Source of the DNA: Paractinoplanes brasiliensis
GTDB lineage: Bacteria; Actinomycetota; Actinomycetes; Mycobacteriales; Micromonosporaceae
Assembly: GCF_004362215.1 (NCBI RefSeq)
Contig: NZ_SNWR01000001.1
Span: forward strand, 5,066,001 to 5,130,000
DNA: 64,000 nucleotides
Direction of reading: 5' to 3'
The position numbers and the translations under genes are program-made. This document shows positions 22,384 through 31,378 of the stretch, piece by piece. How positions within the stretch are numbered: position 1 is the first letter of the stretch; every line of letters starts with the position of its first letter. The notes beneath the pieces were generated by a model. That model had not been told where the DNA came from. It did no database searches and worked only from the letters and a program-made list of their open reading frames with translations.

Positions 22384-25300
22384 ATGCCGGCTCGCTGGGC
22401 CGCCGCCCTCTTCGGCGGCTGGATGGCGGTGCTCGCGGTGCTGTTCGTGCTGGTTCCGGCCGGCGCGCAGACACCGGTGCGCCTGCTCGCCGGGATCACC
22501 GCCGCGGTCGTGGTGACGCTCGGGGTACGCCGGAACCGGCCCGCCCACCGCTTCCCGTGGGTCATGCTGACCACCGCGATCACCCTCTCGGTGGCCGGCA
22601 CGGCGATGTACCGCGCGCCCGGTTCGGTGCACGCCAGCCTGCCCGGCCTGGCCGACATCGGCTCGCTGCTGGTGCTGGCCGGATACCCCGCGCTCGCCGT
22701 CATGCTGGTGGCCTTCCTGCGCCGCCGCCCCGGCGACCCCCGCGATCGGGCCGCGGTCCTCGACTCGCTCACCGTCACGGCCGCTGTCGCGCTGCTCACG
22801 TGGAGCTTCCTGATCGGCCCGAACGTGCAGGCGGCGACGGCACCGGCCTGGCAGCGGATCGCGTTCCCCCTCGGCGACCTGGTGCTGGTCGGCATGCTGG
22901 CCCGGTTCCTCGTCAGCGGCGTCACCGCCCGCGCCGGCCGCCTGCTCGGCGCGGGGCTGGTGCTCCTGCTGCTCGGCGACATCGGGTACGAGATGTCGCT
23001 GCTCGACGGCCCCACCACCGTGCTCGGCCTGGGCCGGATCGCGCTCTACGCCGCGGCCGGCCTGGCTGCCCTGCACCCGTCGATGGCCGAGCTCGACCGG
23101 CCCGCCGGGCTGCCCGTGGCCCAGCTCGGCCGGGGCCGTCTCGCCCTGCTCGGGGTCGCCTCGATGGTGGCGCCGGTCGTGCTGGTGGTGCGCATGGGGC
23201 GCGACGGCGAGGTGCCCGACCTGACCGTCGTGGCCACGCTCAGCGCCCTGACGTTCCTGCTGGTGCTCGTGCGGATGGCCGACATCATGGCCGGCCACCG
23301 GCAGGCGCTGGCCCGGGAACGGGCGCTGCGCGGGGCGTCGGCGGCGCTGGTCTCCGCGGCCGACACCGACCAGGTCGCGGACGCCGTCCGTACGGCGGTG
23401 GCTCATCTGCTGCCCCCGGACACCGGGCATGCCGTCGTGCTGGCCGTGACCATCGCCCAGCACGGGCCGCTCGCCCCCGAGGCGGCCCAGCAGGCGGCGA
23501 TCGACAGGTCGGCCGGGACAGCCGCGCGGATGATCCCCACCCGCGACGTCGACTGGGCGGTCTCGGTGCGGCTGGCCAACTTCCCGATGACGCTGCGCTG
23601 CCCGCTGGTGCTGGCCGACCGGCCGACCGGTGACCCGCTGCTGGGCGTGCTGCACGTCGCCGCCCCGACACCGGCCCTGTCCGGGCTGTCGCGCTCGATC
23701 GAGGTGCTGGCGACCCAGGCCGCCCTGGCCCTCGAACGGATCGGGCTCAGCCAGGAGGTCATCCGCCGCAACAGCGAAACCTATTTCCGTACGCTCGTGC
23801 AGAAGACCTCCGACGTGATCCTCATCGTCGACGAGGAGGACCTGGTCCGGTACGCGAGCCCGTCCGCCACGGCCGTGCTGGGCGGGGACCCGACGGGGCT
23901 GCTGCTGCCCGCCGTGATCCACCCGGCCGAGCGCTCCCGCCTGACCGAGGTGCTGGCTTCCCTGCGTACGGGGGAAGGTTTCAAGGAGGGTCTGGATTTT
24001 CACGGCCTGGCCGACGTCGTGCTCGAAATGCACGGCCAGGACCTGCGCTCCGACCCGACCGTGGCCGCGCTCGTGATCACCCTGCGGGACGTGACCGAGC
24101 GGCGCCGGCTCGAGGCCGAACTGACCCACCGGGTGTTCCACGACGCGATGACCGGGCTGGCCAACCGGGTGCTGTTCCACGACCGGCTCGGCCACGCCCT
24201 GGCCCGCGGCGCCCGCGACGGCTCGGTGGTGGGCGTCCTCTTCATCGACCTCGACGACTTCAAGAAGGTCAACGACACGCTCGGGCACGCGGTCGGCGAC
24301 CAGCTGCTGATCGGCGTGGCCAACCGGATCGCGGGCGCGCTGCGGGCCGACGACACCGCGGCCCGGCTCGGCGGCGACGAGTTCGCCGCGCTGGTCGAGA
24401 ACGTGCAGGACCCGGGCGCGGTCGAGGAGACGGCCCAGCGGATCCTGGCCGCGATGGCCGAACCGATCGTGCTCGACGACGGCTCCGAGCTGACCGCGGT
24501 CGCCAGCATCGGCATCACCACCACGCCCGAGGCCGACACCGCCGATGAGCTGCTGCGCCAGGCCGACCTGGCCCTGTACGTGGCCAAGGGCGCCGGCAAG
24601 AACCAGTGGCGCCGCTACCAGGCCCACCTGCACAACGCGATGGTGGCGCGGCTGGAACTGCGCTCGGCCCTCGACCACGCGGTGCACGAGGGGCACTTCC
24701 TGCTGGCGTACCACCCGGTGGTCGACCTCACGACGGACCAGGCGGTGGGCTTCGAGGCGCTGGTGCGCTGGCACCACCCGACCCGCGGGATCATCGCGCC
24801 GGCCGAGTTCCTGGAGGTCGCCGAGGAGAGCGGGCTGGTCGTGCCGATGGGCCGCTGGGTGCTCGACCAGGCCCTGCACACGGTGGCGCAGTGGTGGCGC
24901 ACGCTGCCGCGCAGCCGGCGCCCGTACGTGAGCGTCAACGTCTCGGCCCGCCAGTTCCGCGACGGCGCCTTCGTCGAACAGGTCAAACAAGCGCTCGCGT
25001 ACGCCGGTGTGCCGCCGCAGGCCCTCATGCTGGAGCTCTCGGAGCACCTGCTGGCCGGCGAACACGACGCGATCTGGGAAGATCTGGCCGTGCTGCACGA
25101 CCTCGGCGTCGGCATCGCGATCGACGACTTCGGCACCGGCCACTCGGCCCCCGGCGACCTGCGCCGCCGCCCGCTCGACGTCGTGAAGATCGACAGGACG
25201 TTCCTGGACGACAAGACGCTGGTCACCGGGCTCGTCACGCTCGCGCGGTCGCTGGGTCTGACCGTGATCGCCGAAGGCATCGAGGACACCGCCCACCGGG

Positions 25301-25419
25301 ACACGCTGATCGAGCTGGGTTGCCTGCTGGGGCAGGGTTATCTGTTGTCGAACCCGCTCGACGGCACCGAGGCGCTGAGCCTCATGACCGGGGGCAGCCC
25401 GCTTCCGCTGGTCGCCTGA
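22384..25419 (+). CDS. Membrane PAS-GGDEF-EAL cyclic-di-GMP protein
   Basis: A 1,011-residue signalling protein. An N-terminal integral membrane sensor of about eight helices (residues 5-290) is followed by a GAF-like stretch and a PAS domain (from TYFRTLVQKTSDVILIVDEE, about 465). The GGDEF domain has an intact active site RLGGDEF (about 660) preceded by RADD, which fits the product-inhibition I-site. The EAL domain has EALVRWHH (about 789) and DDFGTGHS (about 913). Both catalytic signatures are complete, so it could make or degrade c-di-GMP depending on signal. The ATG at 22384 follows AAAGGAA. In actinomycetes c-di-GMP controls development through BldD. Confidence 0.9.
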   Translation: MPARWAAALFGGWMAVLAVLFVLVPAGAQTPVRLLAGITAAVVVTLGVRRNRPAHRFPWVMLTTAITLSVAGTAMYRAPGSVHASLPGLADIGSLLVLAGYPALAVMLVAFLRRRPGDPRDRAAVLDSLTVTAAVALLTWSFLIGPNVQAATAPAWQRIAFPLGDLVLVGMLARFLVSGVTARAGRLLGAGLVLLLLGDIGYEMSLLDGPTTVLGLGRIALYAAAGLAALHPSMAELDRPAGLPVAQLGRGRLALLGVASMVAPVVLVVRMGRDGEVPDLTVVATLSALTFLLVLVRMADIMAGHRQALARERALRGASAALVSAADTDQVADAVRTAVAHLLPPDTGHAVVLAVTIAQHGPLAPEAAQQAAIDRSAGTAARMIPTRDVDWAVSVRLANFPMTLRCPLVLADRPTGDPLLGVLHVAAPTPALSGLSRSIEVLATQAALALERIGLSQEVIRRNSETYFRTLVQKTSDVILIVDEEDLVRYASPSATAVLGGDPTGLLLPAVIHPAERSRLTEVLASLRTGEGFKEGLDFHGLADVVLEMHGQDLRSDPTVAALVITLRDVTERRRLEAELTHRVFHDAMTGLANRVLFHDRLGHALARGARDGSVVGVLFIDLDDFKKVNDTLGHAVGDQLLIGVANRIAGALRADDTAARLGGDEFAALVENVQDPGAVEETAQRILAAMAEPIVLDDGSELTAVASIGITTTPEADTADELLRQADLALYVAKGAGKNQWRRYQAHLHNAMVARLELRSALDHAVHEGHFLLAYHPVVDLTTDQAVGFEALVRWHHPTRGIIAPAEFLEVAEESGLVVPMGRWVLDQALHTVAQWWRTLPRSRRPYVSVNVSARQFRDGAFVEQVKQALAYAGVPPQALMLELSEHLLAGEHDAIWEDLAVLHDLGVGIAIDDFGTGHSAPGDLRRRPLDVVKIDRTFLDDKTLVTGLVTLARSLGLTVIAEGIEDTAHRDTLIELGCLLGQGYLLSNPLDGTEALSLMTGGSPLPLVA

Positions 25420-25587
25420 TCCGGGTCTTGCCGGTCGCGCTCTGCCGGTCGCCTCTTTGCTGGTCGCCGGCTTCCTGGGACGGACTACAGCGCACAAGTC
25501 CGCCAGGATGCGTGCCCTGATCGCCGCCCGACCATGGCTACGCGTCTACCGACTGCCCGGCTACGCCCCGGTGACGTGACCGGCGGG

Positions 25588-25935
25588 TCACGTCCACAGG
25601 TCGCGGGTTCGGTACACCCGGGAGCCGGTGGCGGTGTGCACGATGATGTGCACGGCGTCGGCCTGTCCGGCCCGGCGGCCCGGCCACCAGACGGCCCACC
25701 AGCCGGCGGAGGTGCTGGCCTGGATGGTGCGGCCGTCGGGCAGGACCACGTCGACCCCGGTGACGGACGGGTCGGCTCGCCCGATGACGTCGCGCCCGCT
25801 GCCCACCAGCGACGTCTCGACCATCCTGCCCCTGAGCCGCCGAGCTGGAGGCATCCAGGCCCACAAGATCATCCTGCCGACCGCCGGGCGCGGCTTCGAG
25901 TTGTCCACAGGGTCCTGCTTGTCCACAGGGGACAA
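25588..25935 (-). CDS. Short hypothetical protein, possible C-terminal remnant
   Basis: An open frame of up to 115 residues; the credible part starts at an internal Met (VETSLVGSGRDVIGRADPSV) and gives about 80 residues. The end, DVVLPDGRTIQASTSAGWWA VWWPG, resembles the C-terminal segment of larger actinobacterial hypothetical proteins (LADGR...GWWxxWWPG). This may therefore be the left-over tail of a decayed gene or a small stand-alone protein. No clear ribosome site is visible. It is the only coding candidate in the 885-bp gap before the cellulase. Confidence 0.35.
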   Translation of the reverse strand: MSPVDKQDPVDNSKPRPAVGRMILWAWMPPARRLRGRMVETSLVGSGRDVIGRADPSVTGVDVVLPDGRTIQASTSAGWWAVWWPGRRAGQADAVHIIVHTATGSRVYRTRDLWT

Positions 25936-26304
25936 GTTCTTCGATGGCGTGAGCGCAGCTTCGACTGCCAGGATGCCCGGCGTCAGCGACGAGGCCCTGT
26001 CGCGGCGTTGGCGAAGGTGCGGCGTGAACGGGGTGCGGCATGAGTGCGATGCGGTGTGAGTGGGAATGCGGCGTGAGCGGCGATGCCGTGTGAGTGGGGA
26101 CGCCGCGGGTTGGGGTGCGGCGCGAGCGAAGTCTGTGCGTCGAGCGGGCCGGTGACGAAGCGGCTGAGTGTGCGGCAGGCCGAGGGGAAAGTGAAGATCA
26201 ACTGCGGGAATGGACGAACCGCCCCGGCACCGGAGAATCGGCGACGAGGCGGCTCGGGATCGCGGTGATTCAGTGGGTCACGCGGTCGTACGCCGGGAAT
26301 CGGG
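25936..26304. other. Non-coding gap before the cellulase 3' end
   Basis: About 370 bp with no supported gene. It has a loose repeat of GTGAGTGGGAATGCGGCG / GTGAGTGGGGACGCCGCG near 26055-26110 and two TTGTCCACAGGG-like sequences just to its left (25904-25930). Nothing else is recognised. Confidence 0.5.
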
Positions 26305-27444
26305 TTACGCGGTCGTGCATCGGGAACCGTTCAGGGTGAAGGTGGACGGTGCCGCGGTCGAGCCGCTGTGGGTGGCCTGGAAGCCGAACGACGTGCTGCC
26401 GCCGGGTGGAATCGCGCCGTTCCAGGCGATGTTGCGGGCGGTCACCGCGCCACTTGTGCCTGTCAATGCGGCGTTCCAGGAACTGGTGATCGACTGGCCG
26501 GACGGCAGTGTGAACGCCAGCTCCCAGCCGTTGAGTGCGGTCGATCCGGTATTTGCCACAGTGACATTGGTGGTGAGGCCGGTATTCCAGGTGTTGGTGG
26601 CATAGGTGACGCGGCACGAAGCCGTTCCTCCGGGCGGCGGCGTCGTGGGCGCCGTGGTCGGAGGATTACTCGGAGTGGTGCCTCCGCCGCCGTTCACCTG
26701 CGCGCTGAAATCGGTCACGGCGAGACCCGCGCCGCCGATCCAGGGCTCGAATCCGGCCTGAATGCTTGTCAAATACCAACTACTTGTGATCGCGCCGCGA
26801 TTCTGCACGTCCCGGATGAAGTCGAGGACGCTGAAGCTCCAGCTGGTGATCGCCGACGAGGCGACGTAGGAGACGACGCCGTTGGAGCCGTTGCTGCCCT
26901 GCCACACCTGCCACGTGCGGCCGCCGATCGTCGCGTTGCCGACGGCCGAGCCGATCGGCTGGATCGAGCCCTGGCGGTTGAACCAGATCATGATCTCTTG
27001 CTGGTTCACGCCGTCGCGCTTGGGCGAGGGGTCCAGCCAGATGTCGTACGACGCGTTGTAGGTCGCGCCCGAGACGTACCGATAGTTGATGCTGCTGGTC
27101 GCGCTCGAGATGTCGCTGACCCGCATCGGCAGGTTCGTGCCGGGGGAGCAGTTGGTGTAGTGACAGCCCAGGTAGACGGCTGGATACGACACGGGGGCGC
27201 CGTTTGTGCTGCTCGTGCCCTGCTGGCTGGTGATCGAGAATCCGGTGCTCGTGACGTCGATGCACTGCTGGGCCGTGGTGCCCCAGCGGTTGTTCATGAC
27301 GACGTAGCGGCCGCCGATCGTGGTGCTGCCGTACTGCTCGCAGATCTCGGCATCAGCGGCAGCGGGGCCGGCGAGGGTGAGGGTGGTGGCGCCGGCGGCC
27401 ACGAGCAGGCCGGTGGCCAGCGCGGCGCGGAGAAGACGTCGCAT
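26305..27444 (-). CDS. Secreted GH12 endoglucanase with CBM2
   Basis: A 379-residue secreted cellulase. The signal peptide ALATGLLVAAGATTLTLAGP ends at AAADA (about 35). The GH12 catalytic domain (about 36-260) has the nucleophile Glu in QQEIMIWFN (about 150) and the acid/base Glu in AGFEPWIGG (about 231). After a Thr/Pro linker (NPPTTAPTTPPPGG), a family-2 cellulose-binding module (CRVTYATNTWNTGLTTNVTV to LNGSRC) carries the expected bounding Cys pair and exposed Trp residues. It cleaves beta-1,4-glucan outside the cell. AAGGAG lies 8 nt before the ATG at 27444; a CebR-like operator sits 42 nt upstream. Longer readings extend through the operator and are rejected. Confidence 0.95.
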   Translation of the reverse strand: MRRLLRAALATGLLVAAGATTLTLAGPAAADAEICEQYGSTTIGGRYVVMNNRWGTTAQQCIDVTSTGFSITSQQGTSSTNGAPVSYPAVYLGCHYTNCSPGTNLPMRVSDISSATSSINYRYVSGATYNASYDIWLDPSPKRDGVNQQEIMIWFNRQGSIQPIGSAVGNATIGGRTWQVWQGSNGSNGVVSYVASSAITSWSFSVLDFIRDVQNRGAITSSWYLTSIQAGFEPWIGGAGLAVTDFSAQVNGGGGTTPSNPPTTAPTTPPPGGTASCRVTYATNTWNTGLTTNVTVANTGSTALNGWELAFTLPSGQSITSSWNAALTGTSGAVTARNIAWNGAIPPGGSTSFGFQATHSGSTAAPSTFTLNGSRCTTA

Positions 27445-27485
27445 TTCGTCAGCTCCTTGAAGAGGGGATCCCGCGGGGACGGGGC

Positions 27486-27499
27486 TGGGAGCGCTCCCA
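27486..27499. promoter_or_regulatory. CebR-type operator in the cellulase promoter
   Basis: TGGGAGCGCTCCCA, a perfect 14-bp palindrome identical to the CebR box known from streptomycete cellulose-utilisation genes. It lies just upstream of the GH12-CBM2 gene, where a LacI-family repressor released by cellobiose would act. A second copy of the core lies at 11483-11496. Confidence 0.85.
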
Positions 27500-27723
27500 C
27501 GACACGTTACAGGACATTCACGAGCGTGAAAAGACTGTGTTGCGGGGCCTGCGCGACGGGCCACCCGCAGGGCGTAACCGGGGGCTGAATTGCGACATGC
27601 GGAAGGGGCAATTTGCACTGAGAGTTATCGCAAGCCAGAATGAAAGCGTATCGACATTCCACGGCGATGCCGCACGCGCAAAGTCGTGGCTCAAATGACA
27701 TCGTGGTAGGAGCGGGGCACACC

Positions 27724-28068
27724 ATGGCCAAGCAGGTAATAACCCTTCTGACCGACGACCTCGACGGTGGCGAGGCAGATCGCACCGTCGAGTTCGGACT
27801 GGACGGTGTGAACTACACGATCGACCTCTCGGAGAAGAACGCGGGCAAGCTTCGTAAGGCGCTCGACCCGTTCCTGGGGGCCGCCACCCGAGTGGGCCGC
27901 ACCGCTGTCGTGTCGCCGACCCGCCGCGTCGCCCCGGCCGGCACGGGCCGCGCCAGCCGCGACCAGAACCAGGCGATTCGCGAGTGGGCGAACAAGAACG
28001 GCTACGAGGTCTCCGAGCGCGGGCGCATCCCGAGCCACATCGTGGAGGCGTACCACAGCAAGCGATAG
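27724..28068 (+). CDS. lsr2: Lsr2 nucleoid-associated protein
   Basis: A 114-residue H-NS-like silencer of actinobacteria that bridges DNA and represses A+T-rich or acquired genes. The N-terminal dimerisation domain is MAKQVITLLTDDLDGGEADR followed by TVEFGLDGVNYTIDLSEKNA (1-50). The C-terminal DNA-binding domain ends in REWANKNGYEVSERGRIPSH with the RGR minor-groove hook. The length is normal. AGGAGC precedes the ATG by 8-13 nt. The 230-bp upstream region is visibly richer in A+T than surrounding DNA, so autoregulation is plausible. A terminator follows. Confidence 0.95.
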   Translation: MAKQVITLLTDDLDGGEADRTVEFGLDGVNYTIDLSEKNAGKLRKALDPFLGAATRVGRTAVVSPTRRVAPAGTGRASRDQNQAIREWANKNGYEVSERGRIPSHIVEAYHSKR

Positions 28069-28092
28069 GTTGATCCCGCACGCGCGGAAATG

Positions 28093-28127
28093 ACGGCGTC
28101 GCCGATCCACGGCGGCGCCGTTTCTTC
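28093..28127 (+). terminator. Terminator after lsr2
   Basis: ACGGCGTCGCC (28093-28103) pairs with GGCGGCGCCGT (28111-28121), with one G-T pair and a 7-nt loop, followed by TTTCTTC. It lies 25 nt after the lsr2 stop and before the SDR gene. Confidence 0.8.
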
Positions 28128-28144
28128 GACAATGGGGTGAAGCC

Positions 28145-28885
28145 ATGCCGGTGGTAATCGTGACGGGCGCGTCGAGCGGAATCGGTCGTGTCACCGCGGA
28201 ACGGCTCGCTCGCAACGGCGCCACGGTGGTGCTCGCGGCCCGTCGCGCGGACACAATCGCGGCCCTCGCCGAGCAATTGCCCAACGCCGTGGCGGTGCCC
28301 ACCGACGTACGGGATCAGGAAGCTCTCGACCGTCTCGTCGAGCGCGCCATGGCGGTGACCGGGCGCATCGACGGCCTGGTGAACAACGCGGGCGTCGGCG
28401 GGGTGGCGTCGGTGCTCTCCGAGGACTCCGCCGCCGAAGGCATGATCCAGGTCAACCTGCTGGCCCCGATCCGTCTGATGCGCGCGGTCGTGCCGATCAT
28501 GCGCGCGCAGGGCGGCGGCTCGATCGTCAACATCGGCTCGGTGGCGGGCGAGGTCGGCATCAGCGGCGTCTACTCCGCGACCAAGTTCGCACTGCGGGGC
28601 ATGACCGATTCCGTACGCCGGGAGCTGGTCGGCACCGGCATCGGCGTGACCCTGATCGAGCCCGGCTACATCGCGGGCGACGCCAACAAGAACCGCTCGG
28701 GGCTTCCGGGGCCCGAGATCGTCGCCGCGGCGGTCGAGAAGGCCCTGCGCCGGCCGCGTCGCCGCGTGATCGTCCCGGCCAAGTATCGGGCCGCCGTCAT
28801 GTTCGCCAACCTGTTCCCGGCGGTCGCCGACCGGATCTACGCGGGCAAGGCGGCCGGGAAGGGCGACGTCAAGGGCCGGCTCTGA
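28145..28885 (+). CDS. Short-chain dehydrogenase/reductase (SDR)
   Basis: A 246-residue classical SDR. The cofactor motif is VTGASSGIGRVTAERL (TGxxxGIG, about 6-13), with NNAGVGG (about 80). The catalytic residues are Ser in IVNIGSVAGEVG and YSATK (YxxxK, about 145). RR after the second strand (LAARRADT) suggests NADP(H). It oxidises or reduces an alcohol/carbonyl substrate that cannot be predicted. The ATG follows GGGGTGAAGCC. Confidence 0.88.
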   Translation: MPVVIVTGASSGIGRVTAERLARNGATVVLAARRADTIAALAEQLPNAVAVPTDVRDQEALDRLVERAMAVTGRIDGLVNNAGVGGVASVLSEDSAAEGMIQVNLLAPIRLMRAVVPIMRAQGGGSIVNIGSVAGEVGISGVYSATKFALRGMTDSVRRELVGTGIGVTLIEPGYIAGDANKNRSGLPGPEIVAAAVEKALRRPRRRVIVPAKYRAAVMFANLFPAVADRIYAGKAAGKGDVKGRL

Positions 28886-28898
28886 CGTCTCTTCACGC

Positions 28899-29005
28899 GG
28901 GGAGGGCGGCTCCACGGCAGCGGAAGGGCGACTTCACGGCTGCGGGAGGGCGACCTCATGGCGGCGGGGAGGGCGACTTCACGGCTGCTGGGAGGGGCGA
29001 CGTCA
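28899..29005. repeat. About 22-24-bp degenerate tandem repeat
   Basis: Four to five copies of a unit like GGGAGGGCGACTTCACGGCTGC fill the gap between the SDR gene and the convergent PNPOx-like gene, the last one reaching its stop codon. Copies differ at several positions. No coding role is seen. Confidence 0.7.
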
Positions 29006-29515
29006 GAGCACACGGGCCCGGTGGTCCACCGCCAGGCCGTGCAAGGGGCAGGCCTGACGGGGCTCGCGCGGGCACAGGACCCACAGCTCTGAGGCGCCGG
29101 CCTGATAGAAGCGCCACGGTTCGTCGCCGGTGACGTCGGAGCGGGTCAGGGCGGCGCCGCCGCGCGACGGCGGGCCGGGGTAGTGCGGGAGCGCTTCGTC
29201 GAGGTCTTCGAGCGGCACCTCACGGGCCTCGCCCACGGCGTACACAGCGCGGCCGTGATAGGCGGGAACGGTGGAGTCGAAGACCGAGATGCTCACGGCG
29301 GGACGGTCCAGCAGGTTGAGCGAGTGCTGGGCCTCGGCCGACGACACCCAGTAGAACTCCCACATGCCGCCTTCGGCCGACCACGAGAAATAGACCGGGC
29401 TCGTCCAGGGCCGGCCGTCGGGCGAGACCGTGCCCAGCGTCAGGTAGCGGTTGCTCTCCAGCAGCTCCCGCGCGTGCGGGGCGAGGCTCGCGTCGGGTTC
29501 ATCGAGGTTCGTCAT
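29003..29515 (-). CDS. Pyridoxamine 5'-phosphate oxidase-family protein
   Basis: A 170-residue split-barrel flavin-binding protein. LLESNRYLTLGTVSPDGRPW with TSPVYFSW is the standard start of the fold, and AVSISVFDSTVPAYHGRAVY is the flavin-contacting strand pair. Members bind FMN or F420 and reduce varied substrates; true PdxH is longer. It is convergent with the SDR gene across the tandem repeat. The specific reaction is unknown. Confidence 0.8.
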   Translation of the reverse strand: MTNLDEPDASLAPHARELLESNRYLTLGTVSPDGRPWTSPVYFSWSAEGGMWEFYWVSSAEAQHSLNLLDRPAVSISVFDSTVPAYHGRAVYAVGEAREVPLEDLDEALPHYPGPPSRGGAALTRSDVTGDEPWRFYQAGASELWVLCPREPRQACPLHGLAVDHRARVL

Positions 29516-29559
29516 GCGCCAGAGCTTAGGAGCGCGGGCGCGGGGCCACCCGGGCGCAC

Positions 29560-29670
29560 GGAGGTTTCAGGGCCGCGGACGCAGGGCCGCTGGGCGTGGG
29601 CGCGGACGCAGGGCCGCTGGGCGTGGGCGGTTTCAGGGGTGCGGGCGCAGGGCTGCTGGGGCGTGGGCGG
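29560..29670. repeat. About 26-30-bp G-rich repeat reaching into the GMC gene end
   Basis: GCGGACGCAGGGCCGCTGGG followed by CGTGGG occurs at 29575 and again at 29602, and a looser copy at 29641 runs into the 3' end of the oxidoreductase gene (stop 29633-29635). The last residues of that protein (HAPAALRPHP) are encoded by the repeat. Confidence 0.65.
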
Positions 29671-31261
29671 GCACGGCGGGGGTGGCGGGCGCGATCGGGG
29701 CCAGACGTTCGTACGGGGAACCCAGCGGTGGGCGCGGGTCGGCCGAACCCTTGTTGGGCCACAGCGAGACGGCCCGCTCGGCGAGGGCCGTGATGGTCAG
29801 CGACGGGTTGACGCCCAGGTTGGCGGGGACGGCCGAACCGTCGATCACATGCAGACCCTCGTACCCGAAAACGCGGTGATAGGCGTCGATCACGCCGGTG
29901 TCGGGGGTCGCTCCGATCGTCGCGCCGCCGAGGATGTGCGCGGTCATCGGGATGTTGAAGATGTCGCCGACGCTGCCGCCGGGGAAGCCGCCGATCCGGT
30001 TCGCCATCCGGCGTACGGCGTCGTGCCCGACGGGGATCCACGTCGGGTTGGGGGCGCCGTGCCCGGGGCCGGTGGTCAGGCGGCCGCGGCGGGTGCGGCG
30101 CACGGTCAGCGAGTTGTCGGCCGTCTGCATGACGAGCGCGATGATCGTGCGTTCGCTCCAGCGCCGCACCGACAGGGAGCGGATCAGCACGTACGGGTGG
30201 CGCAGCGCCTGCCCCATGAAGCGCGCCGGCCGTGGCAGCCGTCCGTCGCCGTCGACGAGCATGGTGGTGAGCAGTCCCATGGCGTTGCTGCCGGGGCCGT
30301 AGCGTACGGGCTCGATGTGGGTTGTCTCGTCGGGGTGGAACGACGAGGTGATCGCCACGCCGCGTGAGAACGGCTCGGCGGGGACGCGTGCCGTTTGCGC
30401 TCCGAGCAGCGCCTCCGAGTTCGTACGGGTCAGCGAGCCGAGCTGCGGGGACAGGCCGGGCAGGACACCCCGGTCGCGCATCGCGTGCAGCAGGCGCTGG
30501 GTGCCGAGCGCGCCGGCCGCGAGGATGACGTCCCGGGCGGTGAACGTGTCGTTCAGGATCCAGCCGTTGCCGTCGCGCCGCAGCGACGTGACCTCGGTGG
30601 ACGGGTGCACCTCGACCCCGGCGCGCTCGGCGAGGTACAGGTAGTTCACGTCGAGCGCGTTCTTCGCCCCGACCTTGCAGCCGATCATGCAGTTGCCGCA
30701 CTCGGTGCACCCCGTACGGGCTGGGCCGGCGCCGCCGAAGAACGGGTCGGGGACCGTTTTGCCGGGTTCGCCGAAGTAGACACCCACCGGCGTACGGCGG
30801 AAGGTCCCACCCACCCCCATCTCGTCGGCGACCTGGCGGATCACCACGTCGGACGGGGTCGTCGAGGGCTGTTCGGTCACGCCCAGCATGCGTGAGGCCT
30901 GGTCGTAGTGGGGTGCGAGCTCGTCGGCCCAGTCGGTGATGCCGGCCCAGTGCCGGTCGGTGAAGAACGTGGCCGGCGGGCGGTAGAGCGTGTTCGCGTA
31001 GACCAGCGAACCGCCGCCGACGCCCGCCGCCGACAACACCAGGATGTCCTTGAGCAGGGTGATCCGCTGGATGCCGCGCAGCCCGAGGCGTGGCGCCCAC
31101 AGGAAGTTGCGCAGGTCCCACGACGTCTTCGGCAGGGTCTCGGGGGTGAAACGCCGGCCCGCCTCGAGCACGCCGACCCGGTAGCCCTTCTCGGCCAGGC
31201 GCAGGGCACTCACGCTGCCGCCGAACCCGCTGCCCACAATCACGACGTCGTAGTCCCGCAT
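29633..31261 (-). CDS. GMC-type FAD oxidoreductase (cholesterol-oxidase-like)
   Basis: A 542-residue flavoprotein. The FAD motif is YDVVIVGSGFGGSVSALRLA (about 4-23). LSAAGVGGGSLVYANTLYRP is the second flavin segment. GCTECGNCMIGCKVGAKN is a Cys-rich loop typical of the bacterial GMC/cholesterol-oxidase-related group. The C-terminal segment is HVIDGSAVPANLGVNPSLTI with the conserved Asn. Such enzymes oxidise sterols or other alcohols. No signal peptide is seen, so it is cytoplasmic. A TTACCGATCGGTAA palindrome lies in its promoter. Confidence 0.85.
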   Translation of the reverse strand: MRDYDVVIVGSGFGGSVSALRLAEKGYRVGVLEAGRRFTPETLPKTSWDLRNFLWAPRLGLRGIQRITLLKDILVLSAAGVGGGSLVYANTLYRPPATFFTDRHWAGITDWADELAPHYDQASRMLGVTEQPSTTPSDVVIRQVADEMGVGGTFRRTPVGVYFGEPGKTVPDPFFGGAGPARTGCTECGNCMIGCKVGAKNALDVNYLYLAERAGVEVHPSTEVTSLRRDGNGWILNDTFTARDVILAAGALGTQRLLHAMRDRGVLPGLSPQLGSLTRTNSEALLGAQTARVPAEPFSRGVAITSSFHPDETTHIEPVRYGPGSNAMGLLTTMLVDGDGRLPRPARFMGQALRHPYVLIRSLSVRRWSERTIIALVMQTADNSLTVRRTRRGRLTTGPGHGAPNPTWIPVGHDAVRRMANRIGGFPGGSVGDIFNIPMTAHILGGATIGATPDTGVIDAYHRVFGYEGLHVIDGSAVPANLGVNPSLTITALAERAVSLWPNKGSADPRPPLGSPYERLAPIAPATPAVPAHAPAALRPHP

Positions 31262-31276
31262 GGCCCCACTCTGCCA

Positions 31277-31290
31277 TTACCGATCGGTAA
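31277..31290. promoter_or_regulatory. Palindrome TTACCGATCGGTAA, TetR-type operator
   Basis: A perfect 14-bp palindrome 16 nt before the start codon of the GMC oxidoreductase. TTACCG-N2-CGGTAA is a common operator form of TetR/AcrR repressors. No regulator gene is adjacent, so the repressor is probably encoded elsewhere. Confidence 0.65.
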
Positions 31291-31378
31291 CTTAAAGGTG
31301 CAGGGGCCATCCCAAACCCCCACCCACCACGGGGAGAGCGAGGCAGAACTCTACGCTTTGTCAAGGGGGCAAAACGGG

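Noticed and set aside
22360..25497. Over 1,000-codon open frame antisense to the GGDEF-EAL gene
   Set aside because: The sense strand encodes intact GGDEF and EAL motifs; the antisense product has only composition-driven residues.
27445..27618. N-terminal extension of the cellulase
   Set aside because: It would include the CebR-like operator; the ATG at 27444 has a good ribosome site and begins a signal peptide.
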